A stretch of DNA of 20,055 bases. Source: CAZISM01 sp964541895. Its GTDB lineage: Bacteria > Zhuqueibacterota > Zhuqueibacteria > Residuimicrobiales > Residuimicrobiaceae. Position 1 is the stretch's first letter; every line of letters begins with the position of its first letter. Shown here in pieces: positions 7,632-14,854 of this stretch. Where the stretch lies: positions 1 to 20,055 of the forward strand of contig CAZISM010000098.1 of NCBI GenBank assembly GCA_964541895.1. Reading direction: 5' to 3'. The position numbers and the translations under genes are program-made. The notes beneath the pieces are model-generated. The model saw nothing but the letters and a program-made list of their open reading frames with translations, made no database searches and was not told the DNA's origin.

Positions 7632-10016
7632 ATGCGTACCCTCCTTTTTCTCATGCTGATGATCGGCTCATCGGCTGCCCAGATCCTGTTTCAGGAGCGC
7701 TCGCAGGAATACAACTTTTCTCACACCACCTACCAGGGCGCTGCCTTTGCCGACATCAACAACGACAGCTATGAGGATGCCTACCTCGCCAATGTCTTTG
7801 GACCGGCACAATTTCTGCTCAATGCCAATGGCAAGTCGTTCAGTGATTTGACCGATCCGAGCCACCTCCTCAAGGATCCACCCACCTCTTGCGCCGCCTG
7901 GGCCGATTTCAACAACGACGGCCTGTCGGACATTTATATCAGCGGCTATACCGCACCCGGTCGTCTCTATCAAAATATGAATGACGTAATGTTTGCCGAC
8001 CGCAGTCAGAATCTGCCGCCTGAACCTGAAGGGAAAATGACCTATGCGGTCGCCCTGGGCGACTATGACAACGATGGCCTGGTGGATATCTTTGTGGCGA
8101 ATTTCACCGAGGGCTGTAAGGACCAGCTGTTGCGCAATACCGGCAACATGGCATTCACGGACGCTACGGCTCAGCTGGGCATGGCCGAGGTCAGCAACGG
8201 CAAAAGCCGCTGTGCCGCCTGGTGTGATTATGACCGGGACGGCGACCTCGACCTCTATGTCGGCGGCCAACGGCACGCGTTTGTTTTTGTCAATCAGGGC
8301 AACGGCCATTTTTCCCCTCTCCCATTGAACCTGTACGAAGCCTGCGCCTCCACCTGGGTGGACTATGACCAGGACGGCGACTTTGATCTCGCCGTCTGCC
8401 AGGGTTATATCGGCAAGATAACGATGCTGCAGAATGACGGCCATGGTTCATTTTTACAAACCACCCTGGAGTCCAATACATCTGTCCACGAGCCCTATAT
8501 TTCCTTATGGGAAGATCTGGACAACGATGCTGACCTGGATGTGGTATTGCTGGGCAATCCCTCCTATGGCACGGGCTTGTCCCTCTGCAGTAATCAGGGC
8601 CACGCCGTTTTTTCAGAAACCACCGGCGCTTCCGGTTTGTCTGTTGATCTGCATGGCTACAGCACCAGTGCGGCCGATATCAACAACGACGGCCGTCTCG
8701 ATCTTTGCATCAGCGACGCCAACGTTAAGCGTTCCTTCCTCTATGTGAACGCATCACTGCAACAGAACTGGATCGGCCTGAAACTCGTCGGCACTCGCAG
8801 CAACCGAGCCGGGCTGGGCAGCATCGTCGATCTTTATTTCGGCGGCCGGCGGCAGGCCCTGCTGGTGGATGGCATTGGCGCAGGCTCCAACGGACTCTGC
8901 TTGAATTATGGATTAGGATCACGAACCTCTGTGGACAGCTTGACCGTGCACTGGCCCAGCGGCATGATCCAAACACTGCAAAACATAGCCTGCAATCAAA
9001 TGGTGACGATCATAGAAAACGACAAACACGATTATGTGGATCTCGGCATCGACAGAATAGTGGCCCCGCAAACAGTTATGTCCGGCGAGGCGCAAAACCC
9101 CGGCTTTATAGTAAAAAATTATGGAATTGAATATAGCGGAGAAATCATTGCCAGTTGTATCATCGATTCAGCCGGCATTACGGTGTACCAGAATTTTCAG
9201 AACACTCTGGCGATCGCGTTGACGGATTCCCTTCTGGTACAATTTCCAGTTTGGACGCCGCGACGTCCATCCCTGTACCAACTGCAATACGCGGTCCATG
9301 TGATAGGCGACCGGAATCCCGCTAACAACAAGAGAAGCATGACCGTACAGGCGGTATTCAACAAAGACATCCGCATCAAACAAATTTCAGCACCACTAGC
9401 CGGAGCATTTATTGCTTTACCCATCTCTCCGGAAATCATCATCGAGAACAGCGGTGTGGAAAAAATAAGCGAGTTCGAGGCGATCTGCGAGATCAAGGAT
9501 CGCAACGGAGCATTGGTCTATCGTAACAGATCCACTGTTTTTGATCTGAAAAGCCAGGAGCAGAGGAGGCTCACCTTTGCCGGCTGGTCCCCGGAAGGTG
9601 AGAATCCTCTGACCGTTCAATTCCAACTCGTCCTGGCCGGCGACGAATACCTGAGCAACAACGCGCTGTCCATCGTTATCAGCAGAAAAACTGCTGTTGC
9701 TACGGATGGCAGGACCGCGCCCGATGAATTTCGTCTGTTCGCCAACTATCCCAACCCCTTTAACAGCCAGACCACGGTTCCGCTTCATCTGCCGGCCGAC
9801 GGGCGCATATCAGTGCGCATCTGCAACAGCGCCGGCGCCATCATCCGCACCTGGAACGAAGCGTGCGCGGCCGGCGAAAAACGGATCGTGTGGGATGGGG
9901 TAGACGACAACAGCAGGTTGGTTCCTTCGGGAGTATATTTGTGTCAGGTGATCTATAATGACAGGGAGGGAATCACAGCGCATCAGGTGGCGATCAAGAT
10001 GGTTTTATTAAAATAA
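7632..10016 (+). CDS. Secreted FG-GAP/VCBS repeat protein with ASPIC-UnbV domain and type IX-like sorting tail
   Basis: This is a large exported protein of 794 residues. The N-terminus MRTLLFLMLMIGSSAAQ is a signal peptide, probably cut near residue 17. Seven Ca-binding FG-GAP/VCBS motifs of the form DxNxDGxxD follow at about residues 40, 93, 144, 200, 244, 296 and 350 (for example DYDNDGLVDIFVANF and DINNDGRLDLCISDA). That number is right for a seven-bladed beta-propeller. Residues 378-460 fit the ASPIC/UnbV domain (NWIGLKLVGTRSNRAGLG ... LTVHWPSG). About 468-690 holds two Ig-like or CARDB-like segments (FIVKNYGIEYSGEI and IIIENSGVEKISEF). The last 97 residues, starting DEFRLFANYPNPFN, are a C-terminal sorting domain of the type recognised by type IX secretion in the FCB group, ending VYLCQVIYN...AIKMVLLK. 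It stands alone, with its own upstream region. A surface adhesive or matrix role is an inference. Confidence 0.92.
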   Translation: MRTLLFLMLMIGSSAAQILFQERSQEYNFSHTTYQGAAFADINNDSYEDAYLANVFGPAQFLLNANGKSFSDLTDPSHLLKDPPTSCAAWADFNNDGLSDIYISGYTAPGRLYQNMNDVMFADRSQNLPPEPEGKMTYAVALGDYDNDGLVDIFVANFTEGCKDQLLRNTGNMAFTDATAQLGMAEVSNGKSRCAAWCDYDRDGDLDLYVGGQRHAFVFVNQGNGHFSPLPLNLYEACASTWVDYDQDGDFDLAVCQGYIGKITMLQNDGHGSFLQTTLESNTSVHEPYISLWEDLDNDADLDVVLLGNPSYGTGLSLCSNQGHAVFSETTGASGLSVDLHGYSTSAADINNDGRLDLCISDANVKRSFLYVNASLQQNWIGLKLVGTRSNRAGLGSIVDLYFGGRRQALLVDGIGAGSNGLCLNYGLGSRTSVDSLTVHWPSGMIQTLQNIACNQMVTIIENDKHDYVDLGIDRIVAPQTVMSGEAQNPGFIVKNYGIEYSGEIIASCIIDSAGITVYQNFQNTLAIALTDSLLVQFPVWTPRRPSLYQLQYAVHVIGDRNPANNKRSMTVQAVFNKDIRIKQISAPLAGAFIALPISPEIIIENSGVEKISEFEAICEIKDRNGALVYRNRSTVFDLKSQEQRRLTFAGWSPEGENPLTVQFQLVLAGDEYLSNNALSIVISRKTAVATDGRTAPDEFRLFANYPNPFNSQTTVPLHLPADGRISVRICNSAGAIIRTWNEACAAGEKRIVWDGVDDNSRLVPSGVYLCQVIYNDREGITAHQVAIKMVLLK

Positions 10017-10083
10017 TTCACCCTCTAATTCTTATCGCCCGGCCATGTGCCCGAGATACAGGGATACCTGCTTCATGGCCTGG

Positions 10084-10164
10084 GGTCGCGTAGCGACCAG
10101 GCGAAGGCAGCCAGGCGTTTCAACGCCTGGTATAACATGTGAGGGTATGGCGTCGCGCAGCGAC
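10084..10164. repeat. REP-like palindrome cluster (GTCGC-NNN-GCGAC and AGGCG-TTTCAA-CGCCT types)
   Basis: Three hairpins lie in 81 bp. Two are variants of GTCGC-(3 nt)-GCGAC (10084-10098 and 10152-10164), with CCAGGCG TTTCAA CGCCTGG between them at 10111-10130. From memory, this alternation of a GTCGC palindrome with a GGCG-TTTCAA-CGCC palindrome recurs in intergenic DNA of several environmental phyla and resembles REP elements mobilised by RAYT (TnpA-REP) transposases. Only the structures themselves are seen here. Confidence 0.65.
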
Positions 10165-10283
10165 TGCTTGAAAAAAATCCAGATCGCCCGACCAGAAAGC
10201 AAAAATCAATTACGACACTTTGAGTTGCCGCAAAAGGCGCGGCAACATCCGGGGTCCTCTTTTTACGATATGAACAGGAAAAT

Positions 10284-10306
10284 AGCGCGACCAGGCTGGT
10301 CGCGCT
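10284..10306. repeat. GCGCGACCA palindrome, copy 1
   Basis: AGCGCGACCA (10284-10293) and TGGTCGCGCT (10297-10306) form a perfect 10-bp stem with a GGC loop. The same stem core, in the context GCAGCGCGACCA-nnn-TGGTCGCGC, recurs at 19938-19958. The two copies lie in opposite orientation judged by their flanks (CTGCAGCG after copy 1, CCGCAGCG before copy 2). Confidence 0.75.
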
Positions 10307-10339
10307 GCAGCGATTCCGATGTATATGCATAAGGCATAC

Positions 10340-10378
10340 GAAAAAAAGGGCCGCACGGCTCGACAGCCCGTACGGCCC
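10340..10378 (-). terminator. Rho-independent terminator of trxB
   Basis: Read on the minus strand, GGGCCGTACGG and CCGTGCGGCCC form an 11-bp GC-rich stem with one A-C mismatch and a 9-nt loop. Seven U follow directly. It begins 20 bp beyond the trxB stop and fits the end of the nitroreductase-nif3-trxB run. Confidence 0.88.
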
Positions 10379-10397
10379 TGACCCACTGGAATAAAAG

Positions 10398-11318
10398 CTA
10401 TTTTCCTGAATGTCCTGCCAGATACCGCTCCGCTTCCAGCGCCGCCTGGCAGCCGCTGCCGGCCGCGGTGATGGCCTGACGATAGACGGAATCCTGCACA
10501 TCGCCGCTGCCGAACACGCCGGCCAGGTTGGTGTGCATGCGCCGGTCCGTGGCCAGATAGCCGGACTCGTCCAGGGTCAACTGTTCACCGAACAGTTCGG
10601 TGTTGGGATGGTGGCCGATGAAAACAAAAACGCCGTCCACCGGAAATTCGCTGATCTGACCGGTCTTGACATTTTTCAATTTCAAGGCCTTGACCGATCC
10701 GTCGCCTAAAACCTCTTCCACCACCGAATCCCAGATAAATTCGATCTTTTCATTCGCGCGGGCGCGATCCTGCAAAATGGCATCGGCGCGCAGTTGATCG
10801 CGGCGATGAATGATGGTCACTTTGTTGGCAAAGCGGGTGAGGAACAGCCCTTCATCCAGAGCGCTGTTGCCGCCGCCGATGACCGCCACGTTCTTGCCGG
10901 AAAAAAAGAAACCGTCGCAGGTGGCGCAGTAGGAAACGCCCTTGCCGATATATTTGTTCTCGCCCGCTACGCCCATGCGCTTGGGCGTGGAACCGGTGGC
11001 GATAATCACTGTGCGCGCCTCAAATATCTGGTTGGCGGTGTGCACTTTTTTGATATCACCGTCCAGCTCAAGTTTGGTCACCACATCATAGAGCATCTCG
11101 GCGCCGAACCGTGTGGCCTGCTGTTCCAAGAGCTGATACATCTCAAAGCCGCCGAGCCCGTTGGGAAAACCGGGAAAATTTTCCAGATCATTGGTCAGGG
11201 TGACCTGGCCGCCGCGCTCCATGCCGGATATGACCAGGGGTTTAAGATTGGCGCGTGCCGTATAAATAGCCGCCGTCAGACCGGCCGGACCCGAACCGAT
11301 GATGATAACATTTCGCAT
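10398..11318 (-). CDS. trxB: Thioredoxin reductase (NADPH)
   Basis: This is a cytosolic FAD enzyme that reduces oxidised thioredoxin with NADPH. The 306 residues match the low-molecular-weight bacterial family. Visible motifs are GSGPAG at 8-13 for FAD, the redox-active CATC at 131-134, GGGNSA at 148-153 and HRRDQLRA at 171-178 for NADPH (the arginines bind the 2'-phosphate), and GSGDVQDSVYRQAITAAGSG at 270-289 for FAD. The retained HRRxxxR signature argues for NADPH rather than the ferredoxin- or NADH-linked variants. The ATG at 11318 has a strong AGGAGG-like site 6 bp upstream. It follows the nif3-like gene by 71 bp and ends in a clear terminator. No thioredoxin gene is in the window. Confidence 0.95.
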   Translation of the reverse strand: MRNVIIIGSGPAGLTAAIYTARANLKPLVISGMERGGQVTLTNDLENFPGFPNGLGGFEMYQLLEQQATRFGAEMLYDVVTKLELDGDIKKVHTANQIFEARTVIIATGSTPKRMGVAGENKYIGKGVSYCATCDGFFFSGKNVAVIGGGNSALDEGLFLTRFANKVTIIHRRDQLRADAILQDRARANEKIEFIWDSVVEEVLGDGSVKALKLKNVKTGQISEFPVDGVFVFIGHHPNTELFGEQLTLDESGYLATDRRMHTNLAGVFGSGDVQDSVYRQAITAAGSGCQAALEAERYLAGHSGK

Positions 11319-11389
11319 TAACGCCTCCTGAAACAGTCGGATGATTAAACTCTCTTTCTATAGATGCAGAAAAACGGGAAAGGATTCTA

Positions 11390-12130
11390 CTAAATGGGAT
11401 TGGGAATGTCGATAAACCGCACCTCGATGCCAAACTTTTCCCCGACATGTTCGCCGAGCGCGCGGATGCCGAGCCGCTCGGTGGCATAATGCCCGGCCGC
11501 CAGAAAATGGATGTTGTTTTCCCGGGCATAGTGCATGGTGGTCTCTTTGGCTTCGCCGGTGATGTACAGATCCAGACCGGCGGCCACCGCTTCCGGCAGG
11601 ACAAACTCGGCGCCGCCGGAGCAAACGCCCATACGCTGAATAGTGGCAGGGCCGTTGCCGAACACCAGCGGCGCCTGGCCGAAGAGCTGTTCGGTCTTTG
11701 CTGCCACCTGCTCCAGGCGCCAGGGCCCGACCGTGCCCTGCACACCCACATCGCCCAGCGGACTGATATCGGTCATGGCGAACGCCCTGGCCGCCAGGGC
11801 ATTGTTGCCGATGTCAGGGTGCTTGTCCAGCACCAGATGATAGCCGAGCAGGGTTATTTCGTTCTGCAGCAGGATCTGCAACCGTTTTTTCAACGAACCG
11901 CGGACAACGCGCGGGTCGCGCTCCCAGAACATGCCGTGATGCACCATGACCATGTCGGCCTTGAGGTCCGCCGCACGCTGGAAGAGCTCGGCGCTGGCCG
12001 AGACGCCGGTAACGATCCGATTGACCTGATCACGACCTTCCACCTGCAGCCCCACCGGACCAAAATCCTTTATGGACCCAACCTCCAGGTACTGGTTGAG
12101 GTAGCTGATAATGGTATCGCGTTGCGGCAT
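11390..12130 (-). CDS. NIF3-like dinuclear metal-centre protein (GTP cyclohydrolase I type 2 homologue family)
   Basis: This is a member of the NIF3/YbgI/YqfO family: cytosolic ring-shaped hexamers with two metal ions per subunit and a poorly defined role. The 246 residues match the short form without the central PII-like insert. The metal-site signatures are all present: VHHGMFW with His64 and His65, YHLVLDKHPDIGNN with His98 and Asp102, and AAGHYATERLGIRAL with His214 and Glu218. SGGA at 171-174 and YITGEAKE at 189-196 are also typical. The usual WDNxGL near residue 25 is changed to DFGPVGLQV. The gene starts 7 bp after the nitroreductase stop, so they are co-transcribed, and trxB follows. 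The family's database name as a GTP cyclohydrolase homologue should not be read as a proven activity. Confidence 0.92.
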   Translation of the reverse strand: MPQRDTIISYLNQYLEVGSIKDFGPVGLQVEGRDQVNRIVTGVSASAELFQRAADLKADMVMVHHGMFWERDPRVVRGSLKKRLQILLQNEITLLGYHLVLDKHPDIGNNALAARAFAMTDISPLGDVGVQGTVGPWRLEQVAAKTEQLFGQAPLVFGNGPATIQRMGVCSGGAEFVLPEAVAAGLDLYITGEAKETTMHYARENNIHFLAAGHYATERLGIRALGEHVGEKFGIEVRFIDIPNPI

Positions 12131-12137
12131 AGGGCAC

Positions 12138-12719
12138 TCAATATTTGTTGATATGAAGAACCGAATCCAGGGTCCGTTTGGGCACGTGCAGCCGGCCCTT
12201 TTCGTCCTTGTAGTACTTTACCGATTCCAGCAGCGGTTCCACCACCGGTTCTTCGTCCGGATAACCCAGCGCCAGCAGCGAATCCAGTTCGAAATGTTCC
12301 GGGACGTGAAAACGCTCCTTCAGCACCGGCCTCTCAATAATGGAGCCGATCCAGCAGGATCCGATGCCCCGTTCCAGAGCGGTGAGGATCATGTTTTCCG
12401 CGGCGGCGCCCACATCCAGGCCGCCGCCGTCCGGCCTGATTTTTTTATTCACCAGAATCAGGATATGGGCCATCGGCGCCTGTTCCGGGCCCGGCCGCCC
12501 CTGTTCCGGCGGCAGATAGCCGGCCCACTTGGTGTGGTCGAATACAAACTTTGCCAGTTCTTTATCCTGGACCACCAGAAACTCCAGCGGCTGCAGGTTG
12601 GACGCCGAGGGCGCCAGCCGGCCGGCGTTAACGATGTCGACCAGGTCCTCCTGGGCGATGGGCTGTTGTCGAAACCGGCGTATGGTGCGCCGTTGTATGA
12701 TCAGATCATAAAGCGACAT
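12138..12719 (-). CDS. Nitroreductase-family flavoprotein
   Basis: This is an FMN-dependent oxidoreductase of 193 residues, likely a cytosolic homodimer using NAD(P)H. The N-terminal FMN-phosphate motif is RRTIRRF at 10-16, followed by PSASNLQP at 37-44. The second FMN segment is GAAAENMILTALERGIGSCW at 104-123, and LGYPDEEP at 151-158 is the usual C-terminal signature. I chose the ATG at 12719 because GAGGA lies about 5 bp upstream and the protein then starts at the conserved helix (MSLYDLIIQRRTIRR). The open frame extends 26 codons further, but that part overlaps a dispersed repeat. It is first in a run with nif3 and trxB. The physiological substrate is unknown; members reduce nitroaromatics or quinones, or act as dehydrogenases. 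Confidence 0.93.
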   Translation of the reverse strand: MSLYDLIIQRRTIRRFRQQPIAQEDLVDIVNAGRLAPSASNLQPLEFLVVQDKELAKFVFDHTKWAGYLPPEQGRPGPEQAPMAHILILVNKKIRPDGGGLDVGAAAENMILTALERGIGSCWIGSIIERPVLKERFHVPEHFELDSLLALGYPDEEPVVEPLLESVKYYKDEKGRLHVPKRTLDSVLHINKY

Positions 12720-13018
12720 GTGTTCCTCATCATGGGAATTGATTATCGTGTGCGGTCCAAAAGCAATTAACCGCGGATTGACGCGAATGAACGCCAAAAT
12801 AAATATTCGCGGTTATTGACGGTTTGAATTCCTGAACCAAATGCCGGACACGTGTGAGGTTCGACATCTCTTGCCCACAAACCACACATGGCTTTGCTTT
12901 CGAGTTCCCAATATTCAGTGTCTGCCGTGGTCTGAACGCATTCTATAATATAACGGCTTGCCGCTGAAAAACAAGGGAAAAGAGCACGCGCCGGCCCGGC
13001 AGGCTCAAGGGAAAGTTC
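12720..13018. other. Divergent intergenic region, nitroreductase / ptsN
   Basis: There is no gene here. On the minus side, GATAAT about 25 bp upstream of the nitroreductase start, with TTAATT 17 bp before it, could be a weak promoter. The -10 is good and the -35 poor. The ATTCGCG repeat element occupies 12764-12820. The middle (12830-12960) shows nothing I recognise, and 12980-13010 is a short GC-rich patch. The ptsN promoter follows. Confidence 0.5.
12764..12820. repeat. ATTCGCG-type dispersed repeat, copy 2
   Basis: This copy is oriented opposite to the one near 7460. It contains CGCGAAT at 12782-12788 and ATTCGCG at 12805-12811, plus an outer pair AACCGCG (12769-12775) / CGCGGTT (12808-12814). 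It can therefore fold in two alternative ways. It sits just upstream of the nitroreductase promoter area. Confidence 0.65.
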
Positions 13019-13047
13019 TTGGGAAATTGATGAATTTATGATATATT
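13019..13047 (+). promoter_or_regulatory. Sigma70-like promoter of the ptsN-hisS operon
   Basis: TTGGGA at 13019-13024 and TATATT at 13042-13047 are separated by exactly 17 bp. The expected transcript start near 13054 leaves a leader of about 23 nt, which carries the AAGGAG ribosome-binding site at 13066-13071, 5 nt before the ATG. Confidence 0.6.
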
Positions 13048-13076
13048 ATTGCAACATCTAGGAGCAAGGAGATACT

Positions 13077-13541
13077 ATGCGATTGCAGGACTTGTTGACC
13101 GACAAGGTCATCCGCATTCCATTGCAAAACACCGAAAAGGAAAAGATCATCGAAGAGATGATCGACCTGCTCGAACAGACGAAAAAGCTGCGAGACCGCA
13201 ATCTGGCGCTGGCCAAGGTTTTAGAGCGCGAACGGGTGATGAGCACCGGCATGGGTGAAGGCGTCGCCATTCCGCACGCCAAGACCGAAGCGGTCGACGA
13301 GCTGGTGGCGGCGTTCGGCATCACCTCCAGCGAGGTGGATTTTCAGGCCATTGATGAAAAGCCGGTTCGCCTCGTTTTTCTTCTTGTTGGGCCTATGGAT
13401 CCCACGGGTCCGCACCTGCAGGCGCTGAGCCGCATCTCTCGCCTCATGCATCGCAAGGATTTTCGCGACCGCCTCATCGCCGCCCATTCGGCCGAAGAAG
13501 TCATCGAGGCCATTGCCAAAGAAGAACAAAAATACATCTAA
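13077..13541 (+). CDS. ptsN: PTS EIIA domain protein, PtsN/fructose-type
   Basis: This is a single-domain EIIA of 154 residues that accepts a phosphate from HPr/NPr on a histidine. The active site is GMGEGVAIPHAKT, with His67 as the predicted phospho-site. LVFLLVGPMDPTGPHLQALSRISRLM and FRDRLIAAHSAEEVIEAI complete the family pattern. The start has a near-ideal AAGGAG site and a promoter. No EIIB, EIIC or HPr gene is nearby, which favours a regulatory role as in nitrogen-PTS PtsN over a sugar transporter part. The gene heads a run with hisS 43 bp downstream. The ptsN symbol is by similarity; a fructose-PTS EIIA cannot be excluded from sequence alone. Confidence 0.9.
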   Translation: MRLQDLLTDKVIRIPLQNTEKEKIIEEMIDLLEQTKKLRDRNLALAKVLERERVMSTGMGEGVAIPHAKTEAVDELVAAFGITSSEVDFQAIDEKPVRLVFLLVGPMDPTGPHLQALSRISRLMHRKDFRDRLIAAHSAEEVIEAIAKEEQKYI

Positions 13542-13584
13542 CCCGAGTATCTGCCTGACGCAGATAGAGCACGAAAGATCCCAT

Positions 13585-14853
13585 ATGTCCAAATATCAAT
13601 CCATCGCCGGCACGCGCGACGTTTTGCCGGAAGAACAGCCGTATTGGCGGCGTATAGAAAAAAAGATCAACGACATCACCTCCCTCTTTGGCTACAAACG
13701 GGTGGATCCGCCGATTTTTGAAGACACCCGCCTGTTCATCCGCGGCGTCGGTGAAACCACCGATATCGTCGAAAAAGAGATGTACTCGTTTACCGACAAG
13801 GGCGACAACAGCCTTACCCTGCGCCCCGAATTCACCGCCGGCTTTATCCGTCTCTACCTGCAGAACGGCATGCACATGCTGCCCAAGCCGGTCAAACTGT
13901 TTTCCATGGGACCCATCTTTCGTTTTGAACGGCCGCAGGCCGGACGCTTTCGCCAGCACACGCAATTCAACGTCGAAGCGTTCGGGGAACAGGACCCGGC
14001 CGTGGACGTGGAAGTCATGTCCATAGCGTGGCAGTTGTACAGCGAGCTGGGATTCAAAGGGTTGCGCTTTCAATTGAACAGCACCGGTTGCCCGCAATGC
14101 CGTCCGGCGTATATCGAAACCCTGAAAGCGTACTATCGGCAGAACCTGCATCGCGTCTGCCCGGATTGCCAGCGTCGCCTGGATCGCAACGCCCTGCGCC
14201 TGCTGGATTGCAAAGTCGAAGGCTGCCAGCCGGTCATTGCCGAAGCACCGGTCATCAGCCGCCATCTCTGTGGCGAATGCCACGATCATTTTCAGCACTT
14301 GTGCGGCCATCTCGATCGGCTGCAGCGTCCCTATGTGATCAATCACAAGCTGGTGCGCGGCCTCGATTACTATACTAAAACCGTTTTCGAAGTCTGGGTG
14401 CAGGGCATCGGTTCGCAAAACGCCATGTGCGGGGGCGGCCGTTACGACGGCCTCATCGAACAGCTGGGCGGCGATCCCACACCCGGCATCGGTTTCGGCT
14501 CCGGCATCGAGCGCATCATTCTCAGCATGAAGGAGCAGGGTTTACCGCCGGAACCGCTTGTGGAACCGCAGGTGCTGGTGGCTTATATGGGGGAAAAGGG
14601 CAAACACAAAGCCCTGGATCTGGTTTTCCAGTTGCGCTCGGCAGCTATTCCGGCCCTGATGAGTTTTGGCGACAAGAGTTTCAAAGCGCAAATGCGCGAT
14701 GCCAATCGCATGCAGGCGGCCTGCGTGCTCATCCTGGGCGACAGCGAAATAGAAAAGGGCGTTGTCGCTCTCAAAGATTTGCGACAGGGCGAGCAGAGTG
14801 AAATCAGCGATGCGGCCGTCATCGACGCCGTTAAAAATAAACTCGCACAGTAA
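13585..14853 (+). CDS. hisS: Histidyl-tRNA synthetase
   Basis: This is a class II aminoacyl-tRNA synthetase that charges tRNA-His; 422 residues, normal length. Motif 2 is FRFERPQAGRFRQHTQFNVE at 112-131. The histidine-specific loop is LVRGLDYYTKTVFEV at 256-270. Motif 3 is GIGFGSGIERI at 301-311. The C-terminal anticodon-binding domain starts near 328 (QVLVAYMGEKGKHKALDL). Eight cysteines between the catalytic segments (C169, C172, C192, C195, C209, C214, C229, C232) form CxxC-type pairs. They suggest one or two zinc sites in the insertion domain, as in a subset of bacterial HisS. I placed the start at the ATG at 13585, where the conserved SIAGTRDVLP follows. The upstream in-frame ATG at 13513 lies inside ptsN. 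The ribosome-binding site is weak. The next gene begins 1 bp after the stop. Confidence 0.96.
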   Translation: MSKYQSIAGTRDVLPEEQPYWRRIEKKINDITSLFGYKRVDPPIFEDTRLFIRGVGETTDIVEKEMYSFTDKGDNSLTLRPEFTAGFIRLYLQNGMHMLPKPVKLFSMGPIFRFERPQAGRFRQHTQFNVEAFGEQDPAVDVEVMSIAWQLYSELGFKGLRFQLNSTGCPQCRPAYIETLKAYYRQNLHRVCPDCQRRLDRNALRLLDCKVEGCQPVIAEAPVISRHLCGECHDHFQHLCGHLDRLQRPYVINHKLVRGLDYYTKTVFEVWVQGIGSQNAMCGGGRYDGLIEQLGGDPTPGIGFGSGIERIILSMKEQGLPPEPLVEPQVLVAYMGEKGKHKALDLVFQLRSAAIPALMSFGDKSFKAQMRDANRMQAACVLILGDSEIEKGVVALKDLRQGEQSEISDAAVIDAVKNKLAQ

Positions 14854-14854
14854 C

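Larger units (their letters stand above)
10017..10339. other. Non-coding region with a cluster of palindromic REP-like hairpins
   Basis: There is no believable gene here. A 95-codon frame from 10045 reads through the palindromes and has repeat-like low-complexity composition. I count five perfect stem-loops. GGTCGC/GCGACC at 10084-10098 has a 3-nt loop. CCAGGCG/CGCCTGG at 10111-10130 has a 6-nt loop. GTCGC/GCGAC at 10152-10164 has a 3-nt loop. GTTGCCGC/GCGGCAAC at 10224-10246 has a 7-nt loop. AGCGCGACCA/TGGTCGCGCT at 10284-10306 has a 3-nt loop. No transposase gene is present in the window. Confidence 0.8.

Noticed and set aside
10084..10306. CRISPR array
   Set aside because: The palindromes differ from each other, spacing is irregular and there are no equal repeats with unique spacers.
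10045..10332. 95-codon open frame on the plus strand
   Set aside because: It runs through five palindromes, has no ribosome-binding site, and its sequence (GRVATRRRQPGVSTPG) is what the repeat spells in that frame.
11390..12130. Functional GTP cyclohydrolase (folate pathway)
   Set aside because: The NIF3 family carries this name only by distant homology, no folate genes are nearby, and the visible motifs support only the dinuclear metal fold.
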